Assembly: GCF_900637865.1 (NCBI RefSeq)
Contig: NZ_LR134433.1
Span: forward strand, 124,001 to 188,000
Direction of reading: 5' to 3'
DNA: 64,000 bases
From: Legionella adelaidensis
GTDB taxonomy: Bacteria; Pseudomonadota; Gammaproteobacteria; Legionellales; Legionellaceae
Shown here: piece after piece, positions 27,379 through 35,260 of the stretch
How the letters are laid out: each line of letters starts with the position of its first letter
Numbering within the stretch: the stretch's first letter is position 1
Notes under the pieces: generated by a model
What the model was told of the DNA's origin: nothing
Databases searched by the model: none
Seen by the model: the letters and a program-made list of their open reading frames with translations, nothing else
Program-made: the position numbers and the translations under genes

Positions 27379-29304
27379 ATGCAAATAAAAAAATTACCTA
27401 AAAAATTTTTAATCTACTCCTTAACTTTTGGCGCCAGTCTTATTTTGGGTTTATTAAGTTTCGGCGGGATGTTTTCTTTGTTACCCATAGTGTCTTTAGC
27501 ACTTGCTTCTCTTGTTTTATCAGTAGCCTATGAAGGTGAAATTTATTTACAAAATATGAAGGGCGCTTTAAATAAATTATTTAAAGCAAATTTTGTGGAG
27601 CGCCAATTGGGGAATGAATTTCTTCTTACTCATGCTTTATCTGATAAAAGGAACGTTCCACAATTTGTAATTGACTATAAACATCAATTACAAATAGTTC
27701 ATGCCTTTGGTCATGAGCGTTTAAGCCCTGCAAGTGCGTGGGAAAAGAAACGAGCGGAAAAAACATTAAAAGATATGGAAAAATATTTTTCGCATTTACT
27801 TTTTTCCAGCATGAGAAATAGTAAAGATCCCTATGTCAATGAGTTATTAGCGTGGATGGACAAACATCAGCGCAAATCATGGAAAGAAGCCACACGTCAT
27901 CGCCGCTCGCTCTTCAATAAAGTCAAAGTGTTTACCCTTTTCTCTGGATTATTTATGGGGCTTGGGAGCACTTATTTATTAATGGAAACCTTTGCCGCGA
28001 TTCCTCTTCTCGCAGCGATACCAGTAGCCACTCTACCCTGGCTAATTATTCCTATGGCGATTATAGCGGGATCTGCCTATGGTTTACTGAGCTTTAATGC
28101 TATTACCGATCTAATTACTAACAATACCATTTCCAATTGGTATACGAGAGTAAGAAATGAATTAAAAAAAGGAATTAGTCTTTATAGTGTTTTTTTAGCG
28201 AGTACTGCACTGCTATTGACTACCTTAGCCATTGCCTTGACCGTTTGTACAGCGGGTACCTGGTGGACCGTAGTAAAAGAGACAAAACCTCTTTTCCATT
28301 GGATGACCAGAATGCCTGGTTTTATTATGGGTGTTATCAACCCTCTAATTACGGGTTTATCTTCGGTGTTTTTTAATCTCCAAAACTCGGCCGAATCTTT
28401 AGATTTAATTGATAACGAATTAAAAAATCCCGAGGGAATATTTACACGCCTTCGTAAGTGGATTTCAGAAAGCTATCAAACACTGCGTGAAAATGAAAAT
28501 TGGATACAAATTTTTAATCCTTTCCGCATTGTCTTAAAGCTTACTATTACCCCGTTACGGATTATTTTATTTTTAGGGCATTTAATAAGTATTGGAGTAA
28601 CTGCCGATCGCGTGCCTGGAATTTCACAAATTCTCTCGGCATTATTAGGAATTATTAGTGAAGGCTTTGAAGATGCCCATTACTTTTATAATTCTTCACA
28701 TCATCATAAAAGTCATTCAGATAACGAAGCGCATGCGCATTGTCATCACCATGATCATGAAGGACATGACCATGATCATACGCATGAATCTGAAGAAGCC
28801 CATATGGCGGATATGCTCAAAGAACGCTTGGCGCCTGGCCATAGTCATAATCATGACTTGGATTTGCCCACTAAATTACTAAAGTTTGTCTTTGCACCGA
28901 TTTATTATTTAGCCGCTGGTTGGGATTATTGGGCTAGTGGTAGAAAAATGAGCTTTACCCACGCAGTACAAAAACAGAAAGGTGAAATTGAAGAAGATAT
29001 AGCTCCACCTGATCATTTAGAAAAGCCTTCGATTGATTGGCAAAAACAACATATTAGTTTCCGCATTGATCGGTTTAAAGAGAAGCATCACCCCTCTTTC
29101 ATAGGCAGCGATGCCACTGAGGAAAAACGTAACAGCTTAGCGCTTTTGAAAAGCGCTATCATGAGCGCGGAAGATCCAATTACACGGTTGCAAAATGAAA
29201 AATTATCCCGGTATGCTAAACATCGGATGTTTTTCTCCAGCGGCGAAACGCGGACTCAGCAGTTTGTGCGGGAGTTGCGGGAACAGGTTGGACCAAAGAT
29301 CTGA
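27379..29304 (+). CDS. Fur-controlled His-rich membrane protein, candidate MavN/IroT iron transporter
   Basis: 641-residue protein. Two hydrophobic segments lie at residues 12-55, several more between about 185 and 345, and another near 395-420. Residues about 437-490 form a loop extremely rich in His, Asp and Glu (runs such as HCHHHDHEGHDHDHTH), suited to binding Fe, Zn or Ni. A near-consensus Fur box precedes the gene. Size, topology and Fur control agree with MavN/IroT, the Legionella Dot/Icm-translocated vacuolar iron transporter. I infer this from properties rather than from remembered sequence, so the name is tentative. Confidence 0.6.
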   Translation: MQIKKLPKKFLIYSLTFGASLILGLLSFGGMFSLLPIVSLALASLVLSVAYEGEIYLQNMKGALNKLFKANFVERQLGNEFLLTHALSDKRNVPQFVIDYKHQLQIVHAFGHERLSPASAWEKKRAEKTLKDMEKYFSHLLFSSMRNSKDPYVNELLAWMDKHQRKSWKEATRHRRSLFNKVKVFTLFSGLFMGLGSTYLLMETFAAIPLLAAIPVATLPWLIIPMAIIAGSAYGLLSFNAITDLITNNTISNWYTRVRNELKKGISLYSVFLASTALLLTTLAIALTVCTAGTWWTVVKETKPLFHWMTRMPGFIMGVINPLITGLSSVFFNLQNSAESLDLIDNELKNPEGIFTRLRKWISESYQTLRENENWIQIFNPFRIVLKLTITPLRIILFLGHLISIGVTADRVPGISQILSALLGIISEGFEDAHYFYNSSHHHKSHSDNEAHAHCHHHDHEGHDHDHTHESEEAHMADMLKERLAPGHSHNHDLDLPTKLLKFVFAPIYYLAAGWDYWASGRKMSFTHAVQKQKGEIEEDIAPPDHLEKPSIDWQKQHISFRIDRFKEKHHPSFIGSDATEEKRNSLALLKSAIMSAEDPITRLQNEKLSRYAKHRMFFSSGETRTQQFVRELREQVGPKI

Positions 29305-29369
29305 CCTATTGTTACCTTTTTTGAAATAATAGGTAAATGAGTAGATAGATTACTAATTCAAAGATATTA

Positions 29370-29615
29370 CCCCACGTTTTTTTTAACCTGGTTCCCTTTC
29401 TGGCGGGTTCCTGTCACGGCAGGTATCCGCATGCGAGTAAACTGTGCGTGTGGGAGCCCTCCTTTCGTGTATTTAATTTTTTAGGCATTCATGACATTAC
29501 CCTTATCAGGGCTGAGGGTGTTAACCGAGGAGAAAAAAAGAAACAAGATGCGCTTGCTAGTGCATTCCAGCAAATAGATAAAATAATGAAAGTTGAAAGT
29601 ACGGCAAATGAATAA
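29370..29615 (+). pseudogene. Remnant of FMN-dependent NADH-azoreductase (C-terminal part)
   Basis: A frame without a start codon ends at TAA 29613-29615. It reads VFNFLGIHDITLIRAEG and then KKQDALASAFQQIDKIM, which corresponds to the last 50 residues of AzoR (E. coli: FLGFIGITDVKFVFAEG). Upstream, SCHGRYPHASKL could match the SRGG loop region. The preceding 130 or so codons of a normal azoR gene are missing. This explains most of the gap between the MavN-like and AlaX-like genes, and the frame is probably decayed. Confidence 0.65.
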
Positions 29616-29618
29616 ACT

Positions 29619-30257
29619 TTATAATATAAAAATTTCAATCCGTTCCTTTCCTTTACCTGGATTTTGACGTTTTAAACGAATTTGGCCTATTTCACCGGTA
29701 CGTTTTACATGCGTACCGCCACAGGGAACCTGGGCAAATTCATTGATTTTCCAATACCTTCTTTCATTCTTTTCGTCACTAAATGCACTGATAATTTCCT
29801 CATCTATATCAATAATGTGCTGAGCTTCCTCCTGAAGTGAGTTAATAAAAGGAGAAATCTTCTCATACCACTGAAAGTCTATCCGAGCTTTGTCTTCTGC
29901 AATATGAGCACCCACTTTCACTACATCTGAAAAACGTCGACAAACAAGCTCCAATACCAGTTCCGCTGCAAAATGCAGTCTCATTAATTGATAGCGCCTC
30001 CTCCAATCAATCAGTACTAGTACATGATCTCCTGCTTTTAATTTATGATCAGAAGGAAGCTTATAGTAAATTTGCTTTCCTTCTTTCCTTGCCTCTAATA
30101 CTGGGTAATCCTCTATCGTTCCACAATCACTCTCTTGTCCTCCAGAAAATGCATAAAAAATAGTTTCTCGCAATGTGATTTCATCATTCTCGAGCGTATC
30201 GACTACCGTATTTAACTCTGTCAAATACGGATTATCCCAAAAAACTTTCTTTGTCAT
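29619..30257 (-). CDS. AlaX-like tRNA-editing protein
   Basis: 212-residue free-standing editing protein related to the second additional domain of alanyl-tRNA synthetase, which hydrolyses mischarged Ser- or Gly-tRNA(Ala). Seen: FSGGQESDCGTI near the N-terminus, RLHFAAEL in place of the usual HxxxH zinc motif (the second His is Glu), and CGGTHVKRTGEIG. The start is the ATG at 30257, with GGGAAG 6 bases upstream. A longer frame beginning at 30341 would run through the operator, so it is rejected. Two SutR-type operator sites lie directly upstream. Confidence 0.8.
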   Translation of the reverse strand: MTKKVFWDNPYLTELNTVVDTLENDEITLRETIFYAFSGGQESDCGTIEDYPVLEARKEGKQIYYKLPSDHKLKAGDHVLVLIDWRRRYQLMRLHFAAELVLELVCRRFSDVVKVGAHIAEDKARIDFQWYEKISPFINSLQEEAQHIIDIDEEIISAFSDEKNERRYWKINEFAQVPCGGTHVKRTGEIGQIRLKRQNPGKGKERIEIFIL

Positions 30258-30287
30258 ATCAGCTTCCCAATTGAGTGGCGCCTGATG

Positions 30288-30302
30288 TGCGTTTACGACG
30301 CA
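30288..30302. promoter_or_regulatory. Degenerate SutR-type operator (AlaX proximal)
   Basis: TGCG-N7-CGCA, one base longer in the spacer than the other sites, 31 bases upstream of the AlaX-like start. Its centre is about 36 bases from the strong site at 30322, close to the 35-base spacing of the pair before the regulator gene. Confidence 0.4.
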
Positions 30303-30321
30303 TGGAAAGCAAATTATACTA

Positions 30322-30341
30322 TTGTGCGCTATAACGCACAA
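30322..30341. promoter_or_regulatory. Strong SutR-type operator (AlaX distal)
   Basis: TTGTGCG-CTATAA-CGCACAA has perfect 7-bp arms around a 6-base spacer. Its core is the same TGCG-N6-CGCA as the two sites at 8.76-8.81 kb. It lies in the promoter region of the AlaX-like gene. Confidence 0.6.
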
Positions 30342-30404
30342 TAGGCGCTATCCTCATCATTTATAATCTATAACCTCAAAGAAATCCCATTAGCATTCTA
30401 AAGC

Positions 30405-30719
30405 TCAAAAAGTTGAAAAAATGGATTTAAGATTTGTTTTTTTTATCTCAGGACCCGGGGTATCTTTAATAGAACTCACGTAGGTCAATAAGAAAATATC
30501 CTCCGAAAGCTGATTTACTTTGAATGAAGTTCCAATATGGACGGATTTATCTTCACTTGCAAGCCAGCGTACAACCTCGGCTTTATCGTATACAGTTGAA
30601 CTACTTCCAATTTCTATAAACTCATCATCGATTAAATCAACCAATATATCTAAAGAATCGGTTCTATCTAATAATTGTTGCTCTTGTTTAATCAATTGAC
30701 TAGCAATCGTATTTTTCAT
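30405..30719 (-). CDS. DUF4440/SnoaL-like small protein
   Basis: 104-residue protein resembling the NTF2-like DUF4440 family, as in LVDLIDDEFIEIGSSSTVYDKAEVVRWL. Family members are usually near 120 residues and end with an SSIW...W block; this one stops at SIFSTF, just where that block should continue, so it may be C-terminally truncated by a frameshift or substitution. Function is unknown; members include enzymes and ligand-binding proteins. It lies between AlaX and the PNPOx gene in the same orientation, but with spacing that does not require an operon. Confidence 0.6.
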   Translation of the reverse strand: MKNTIASQLIKQEQQLLDRTDSLDILVDLIDDEFIEIGSSSTVYDKAEVVRWLASEDKSVHIGTSFKVNQLSEDIFLLTYVSSIKDTPGPEIKKTNLKSIFSTF

Positions 30720-30801
30720 TATTCCTCCTAATTGCGCTCAAGTGAGTACTCCAAGATCTATTTAACGTGTTAGCTTTTGGCAAACTGCAATACGTGGTTT
30801 C

Positions 30802-31383
30802 TCAAGGAGAAAGAAGTCTTCTAACAAATTCAGAGCCTTCAATTTGATACTCCCAGACGTCAGACAATTCATCCAAGCGGTAATCATAAAATACAAATCT
30901 CAAAGGTTTTACTGATATTCCGCAATAATCTTTTGATAACGGCAATGATTGTTCTTGTTGATTATGCTCTGCTATTTGTAATCTTTTATCTTCTAGCAAC
31001 TGCTTATTTTCAATTGGCAAGCCCGATGTTGGCGCATAGCTACAAAAACGAATTTGCGCAAGTTTTGGATAAGTCTTCCAGTAATCCCTATTCTGCGTTT
31101 CTGATAAAAACATGGCTTCCCCTTCCACAATAACCTCTCGTCCCGACAGTTCAAACCAGAAGGTCAACGTCACAGCTGGGTTCTTTTTTATTTCCTCAAC
31201 TTTGCGCGTTCGTTTTTGGGTAAAAAAAAGGAGTTTATCTTCCTTAATTTCACGAATAGCAACCACGCGGCCGTGTGCCTGTCCATTTATTCCTTGCGAG
31301 GATAATACAGCATGTTGTGCATAAGGAATGTTTGCGGATTTTTCCTCTTCCAGCCATGTTTTTAATAACTCAATGGGATGCAT
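30802..31383 (-). CDS. Pyridoxamine 5'-phosphate oxidase family protein
   Basis: 193-residue flavoprotein-like protein with a split-barrel PNPOx fold: GRVVAIREIKEDKLLFFTQ, TRKVEEIKKNPAVTLTFWF and a C-terminal RFVFYDYRLDELSDVWEY followed by RRLLSP. The C-terminal PNPOx dimerisation segment is present, so this may be PdxH, the enzyme making pyridoxal 5'-phosphate. However, several positions differ from E. coli PdxH, including the segment just before the C-terminal block. I therefore keep it at family level. It ends near the rep gene start region of the neighbouring operon, with no overlap. Confidence 0.75.
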   Translation of the reverse strand: MHPIELLKTWLEEEKSANIPYAQHAVLSSQGINGQAHGRVVAIREIKEDKLLFFTQKRTRKVEEIKKNPAVTLTFWFELSGREVIVEGEAMFLSETQNRDYWKTYPKLAQIRFCSYAPTSGLPIENKQLLEDKRLQIAEHNQQEQSLPLSKDYCGISVKPLRFVFYDYRLDELSDVWEYQIEGSEFVRRLLSP

Positions 31384-31413
31384 CTGCGTTCCTGCCTTTA
31401 AAACCCTTTTACA

Positions 31414-33414
31414 TTACTCTAATAAGCTCTTTAACCCTGCCAAGTGCGATTTTGCTAACACTTTTGATTGGTGCTCATTTTTCTCCCCTGTTTTCCCATA
31501 CCACTCTAAACTTTCTTGTGGTAATTCGTCTAAAAATCGGCTGGGGAGGCAGTCTTGTAGTTCGCTTCCTTTGCGTCTTTTTTTGGCTAAAGTAAAGCAT
31601 ATGTTTTTTTGCGCCCTGGTTATGCCCACGTAGGCTAAACGCCGCTCTTCATCAATTTGCTCATCTTCGATACTAACCTTATGCGGCAGTAACTCTTCTT
31701 CCATCCCGACTAAATATACATGAGGGAATTCCAATCCTTTGGAAGCATGTAGAGTCATTAGCTGTACCGTTTCATGTTCTTTTTCGTCAGATTGCTCTAA
31801 GATGTCTATTAGAATTAGCTTATTAACAACATCCATTAAATCTGTGTCTTCTTCTTTATTTAATAATCGTTGTACCCATTCTAATAGCTCCCACACATTT
31901 TCCATTTTTTTTTGTGCTTTAGCGGGTGCGTCTGTTTGTTCATAGACATAGGCCTCGTAGCCAATGGCTTCTACCATTTCTCGCAAGGTTTCTAATACTT
32001 TCTCTTTTTGTTCACAACGCTCTTTAACATCTAGTATCCATTCTTTAAATTGAGTTAACGCTTTTCTTGGCTTTTCTCCCACCAGCTCCGACAAAGCCAA
32101 GTGATCGCATGTGTTAAATAAACTGGATTCTTTTGATTGAGCGTATTGCGCCAGATACGTTAAAGTCGTTTCGCCAATGCCTCTTTTGGGAATATTAATA
32201 ATACGTAAAAATGAAGCATCATCATTAAAGTTACAAAGTAATTTTAGGTAAGCAAAAATATCTTTAACTTCCGCTTTTGAAAACCAAGATTGTCCTCCGC
32301 TAATTTTATAAGGGATGCCTTGGTGCCTTAATTGTTTTTCAAACAACCGGGATTGATGGTTACCGCGGTATAAAATGGCATAGTCTCCGTAAGCGGTGCG
32401 ATTTCTGAATTTATGGCTGATTAAATCGGCTATGACTTGCTCTGCCTCATCCTGCTCATCTTTGCAACAAATTACTTTTAATGCTTCACCATATCCCAGA
32501 TTACTCCATAATTTTTTATCAAATAAATGCGAATTATTGGCAATAAGATGATTGGCAGCGTGTAAAATTCTACTGGTTGAACGATAATTTTGCTCTAACT
32601 TAATAACTTTTAATTGCGGATAATCCGTTTGTAATAAAGCCAGATTTTCTGGTTTGGCGCCTCGCCAGGCATAAATTGATTGGTCATCATCTCCAACTAC
32701 TGTAAATCTTGCCCGCTCCCCTACCAAAAGCTTTACCATTATATATTGACAGGTATTGGAGTCTTGGTATTCATCAATTAATAAATGACGAACATTTTGT
32801 TGCCATTTTTCTAAAGTTTGCGGGTTTTTGCGCAATATCTCCACGGGTAGACGAATAAGATCATCGAAGTCTACCGCGTTATATGCTTGCAAAGCACGTT
32901 GGTAGAGAGGATATATTCGCATGGCCTCTTCGTATAAAGGATGTTCAGATTGCTGATAGGTAATGTTTTCCGGTAAAAGTAGTTCATTTTTCCAGCGTGA
33001 TATTAGATGCTGAATAGAAAATAGCGTTTCTTTGTCATTGGCTCTGGAAGAGGGTAGAAAGCTTTTTAATAAATTCGCAGAGTCTTCACTATCAAAAATG
33101 GAAAATCCCTTTTTCAAATCCGTTAGTTGGACCTCTTTTTTAATAATGGTCAGTCCAAGAGTATGAAAAGTAGCAACATTTAAACCCCTGCGAGACGAGC
33201 TGGCGACGACTTTATTCACCCGCTCACGCATCTCATTGGCTGCTTTATTGGTAAAGGTAACCGCATAAACGTTCTTGGCTAAATAGCCGCACTCTTGAAT
33301 AAGATAGGCAATTTTTTGCGTTATCACTCGCGTTTTGCCACTGCCCGCACCGGCTAACACAAGAAGGGGGCCGTCTATGTATTTAACAGCTGCCGTTTGT
33401 TGAGGATTTAACAT
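31414..33414 (-). CDS. rep: ATP-dependent DNA helicase Rep
   Basis: UvrD-like superfamily 1 helicase that unwinds DNA 3' to 5' and helps replication forks pass obstacles. I chose ATG 33414 because the protein then begins MLNPQQTAAVKY, as in E. coli Rep, and is 666 residues (673 in E. coli). The frame extends 28 codons further upstream, but those codons lack family similarity. Seen: Walker A AGAGSGKTRV, DEYQDSNTCQY (motif II), GDDDQSIYAWRGA (motif III), EQNYRSTSRIL (motif IV), LMTLHASKGLEFPHVYLVGM (motif V) and EERRLAYVGITRA (motif VI). Confidence 0.95.
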   Translation of the reverse strand: MLNPQQTAAVKYIDGPLLVLAGAGSGKTRVITQKIAYLIQECGYLAKNVYAVTFTNKAANEMRERVNKVVASSSRRGLNVATFHTLGLTIIKKEVQLTDLKKGFSIFDSEDSANLLKSFLPSSRANDKETLFSIQHLISRWKNELLLPENITYQQSEHPLYEEAMRIYPLYQRALQAYNAVDFDDLIRLPVEILRKNPQTLEKWQQNVRHLLIDEYQDSNTCQYIMVKLLVGERARFTVVGDDDQSIYAWRGAKPENLALLQTDYPQLKVIKLEQNYRSTSRILHAANHLIANNSHLFDKKLWSNLGYGEALKVICCKDEQDEAEQVIADLISHKFRNRTAYGDYAILYRGNHQSRLFEKQLRHQGIPYKISGGQSWFSKAEVKDIFAYLKLLCNFNDDASFLRIINIPKRGIGETTLTYLAQYAQSKESSLFNTCDHLALSELVGEKPRKALTQFKEWILDVKERCEQKEKVLETLREMVEAIGYEAYVYEQTDAPAKAQKKMENVWELLEWVQRLLNKEEDTDLMDVVNKLILIDILEQSDEKEHETVQLMTLHASKGLEFPHVYLVGMEEELLPHKVSIEDEQIDEERRLAYVGITRAQKNICFTLAKKRRKGSELQDCLPSRFLDELPQESLEWYGKTGEKNEHQSKVLAKSHLAGLKSLLE

Positions 33415-33525
33415 ATTTTTATAAACACCAAAAAGAGGGATTATGCCACGTAAGGGATAGGCGGGGTAGGATTCTAAATTCTTTATGTTAGAATCCATTT
33501 TTTATTAGCTTTGTTATTTCTATTT

Positions 33526-34377
33526 ATGGTTGAAAACGATACGGTACAACGTTTTATATTTGAACATGGCAGTATTCGCGGCGAGATTGCCCATCTCTAC
33601 GAGACTTATAAAGCCATTATGAAACAACACCCTTACCCTGAAGAAGTTCGTTCCTTATTGGGTGAGGCTCTTATTTCTTCTGTTCTTATTGCCAGCAGCC
33701 TAAAATTTGAGGGAGAAATTAGTATTCAATTTCATGGCGATAAACGCTTGCCGCTTTTACTCGTCCAATGTGACAATGATCTTCATGTTCGTGCTTTCGC
33801 CAAATTTGAAAAGAAAAAAGGTAGAAAGAAAATTGACTATAATAAAGCCTTCCTGGAAGGAAAAATGGTGTTAACTATTAGTCAATACGCTAGTACCCAG
33901 TCTTATCAAAGCGTAGTGCCTATCTATTCCACTTCAATGGCGGAGAATTTAACCAATTATTTTCAGCAGTCAGAGCAGATTGAAACGCGTGTGTGGCTGG
34001 CAACGAATAAAGATAGAGCCGCAGGGATGTTTTTACAACTAATGCCTGGATTAAATACATCAGAACGCGAAGAAATTTGGGAGTATGCGGTTCAGTTAGG
34101 GCAAACGATTACACCAGATGAATTATTAAACTTAGATAATCGCACTATTTTGCATCGCTTATATCATGAAGCGGAATTAAGACTTTTTGAAGAACGAGTC
34201 GTTAGTTTTCGTTGCCGTTGTAATCCTGAAAAGATGAAACAAGTGCTAACCGTGTTAGGCGAAGAAGATGCCAATGCTTTAATAGCAGAAAAAGGCGAAA
34301 TTGAAGTGAACTGCGATTTCTGTAATCGGCATTATACTTTTGATGCGATTGATGTCGCTTTGTTGTTTAGAAAGTAG
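33526..34377 (+). CDS. hslO: Redox-regulated chaperone Hsp33
   Basis: Holdase chaperone activated by oxidation. The protein has the Hsp33 core (FIFEHGSIRGEIAHLYETY at the N-terminus, a G-E-I-S-I-Q-F pattern) and the C-terminal zinc switch with CRC and CDFC Cys pairs, all four cysteines present. The ATG at 33526 is preferred over an upstream TTG at 33511. At 283 residues it is close to E. coli HslO. It is divergent from rep and followed by a palindrome shared with other gaps. Confidence 0.95.
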   Translation: MVENDTVQRFIFEHGSIRGEIAHLYETYKAIMKQHPYPEEVRSLLGEALISSVLIASSLKFEGEISIQFHGDKRLPLLLVQCDNDLHVRAFAKFEKKKGRKKIDYNKAFLEGKMVLTISQYASTQSYQSVVPIYSTSMAENLTNYFQQSEQIETRVWLATNKDRAAGMFLQLMPGLNTSEREEIWEYAVQLGQTITPDELLNLDNRTILHRLYHEAELRLFEERVVSFRCRCNPEKMKQVLTVLGEEDANALIAEKGEIEVNCDFCNRHYTFDAIDVALLFRK

Positions 34378-34426
34378 TCTCATTGCTCAGAGCAGAGCTT
34401 CGCCAACCCTGGATATACCGCTGTCT

Positions 34427-34447
34427 CCTGGTTGGCTAGCAACCAGG
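34427..34447. repeat. Intergenic palindrome copy 2
   Basis: Arms CCTGGTTG (34427-34434) and CAACCAGG (34440-34447) around GCTAG, between convergent genes. The core is the same as in copies at 11.4, 40.5 and 51.8 kb. No T-tract is present, so a bidirectional terminator or a REP-like element is possible. Confidence 0.6.
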
Positions 34448-34487
34448 TTACTTGTTAAATTCATTTCCAGAGGGCCCTCTCTTGTAA

Positions 34488-34979
34488 TTAATGTAATACT
34501 CCTTTCGATAAAATAATGTTGTTCACTTCGGTTAACTTGAAATATTCCCCTCTCATAGCCTGTAAAACCTGCTGCATTGTAAGAAATTGCTTACTCAATT
34601 GATAATAAAGTTTGGCCACTTCTTTGGCATGTAAATCCCCTACCGTTAAATAAGCGGCTTGCCCCATCTCGCTAAAGTAATCGAGACTTACATTGCGCCT
34701 ACTGGCCATCCCAGGGAACAATCCACAGAATAAAAGGCTTTTATCTCCCACTTCTTGTAAAAGCTCTACCTGGCGTCTTCCTGTCCTGTGCATAGACTCA
34801 AGAAAATCCAGTGCAATGACTGATTCAAGCAGTTTCGTTTTTTGCGAAAAACGCATAAGTAGGAAAACGAGATAACTTTCCGTGTTTTCATTTAAAACCA
34901 GACTAGTGGCAGCTTGTGCTTCATTAACCAGTGCATGCCACTGGCAGGTATCGGTGGGATGTAAAATTAATTTATTCAT
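34488..34979 (-). CDS. Conserved-looking hypothetical protein
   Basis: 163-residue soluble protein, family not recognised. It contains SYLVFLLMRFSQKTKLLESVIALDFLESM and a central GDKSLLFCGLFPGMA, features that suggest a conserved globular helical protein. The start is the ATG at 34979, with AGGTGG 5 bases upstream; an in-frame GTG at 34988 is less likely. It is divergent from typA. Confidence 0.75.
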   Translation of the reverse strand: MNKLILHPTDTCQWHALVNEAQAATSLVLNENTESYLVFLLMRFSQKTKLLESVIALDFLESMHRTGRRQVELLQEVGDKSLLFCGLFPGMASRRNVSLDYFSEMGQAAYLTVGDLHAKEVAKLYYQLSKQFLTMQQVLQAMRGEYFKLTEVNNIILSKGVLH

Positions 34980-35094
34980 GTAATCCACCTTTTTTTAACC
35001 CTTTCACTTTTAGTGTAGCAAAATCAGTATAAAATGTATTAACTTTCAATAATTTTTGAACATCTTTTAAAATTCGTCAAATGATGGATTTCAA

Positions 35095-35102
35095 TGTATA
35101 AT
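35095..35102 (+). promoter_or_regulatory. Extended -10 promoter of typA operon
   Basis: TG followed directly by TATAAT at 35097-35102, about 160 bases before typA. No clear -35 is seen. The long leader contains no further recognised element. Confidence 0.4.
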
Positions 35103-35260
35103 TGCGCAAAAACTGCATTATCTTAAAAAAGTAGCTAAAAGCAGTGGTAAGCCAGTGAGAGCATCAACCCGCTATTTGTAATCTGGCAGCTTAACTTTCA
35201 TTTTTAAGATAACCTTCAGCTGTTTAAATCATTTCACAGGTAAAACTCGCAAAGGCTTTT

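Noticed and set aside
30257-30341. 28-codon N-terminal extension of the AlaX-like gene
   Set aside because: It would translate across both operator sites, has no family similarity, and a good ribosome binding site precedes ATG 30257.
33415-33498. 28-codon N-terminal extension of Rep
   Set aside because: Rep proteins begin at the MLNPQQ-like sequence, and the extension has no similarity to them.
34989-35260. tRNA gene in the typA leader
   Set aside because: No cloverleaf with a TTCGA-type T-loop or CCA-adjacent acceptor stem could be found.
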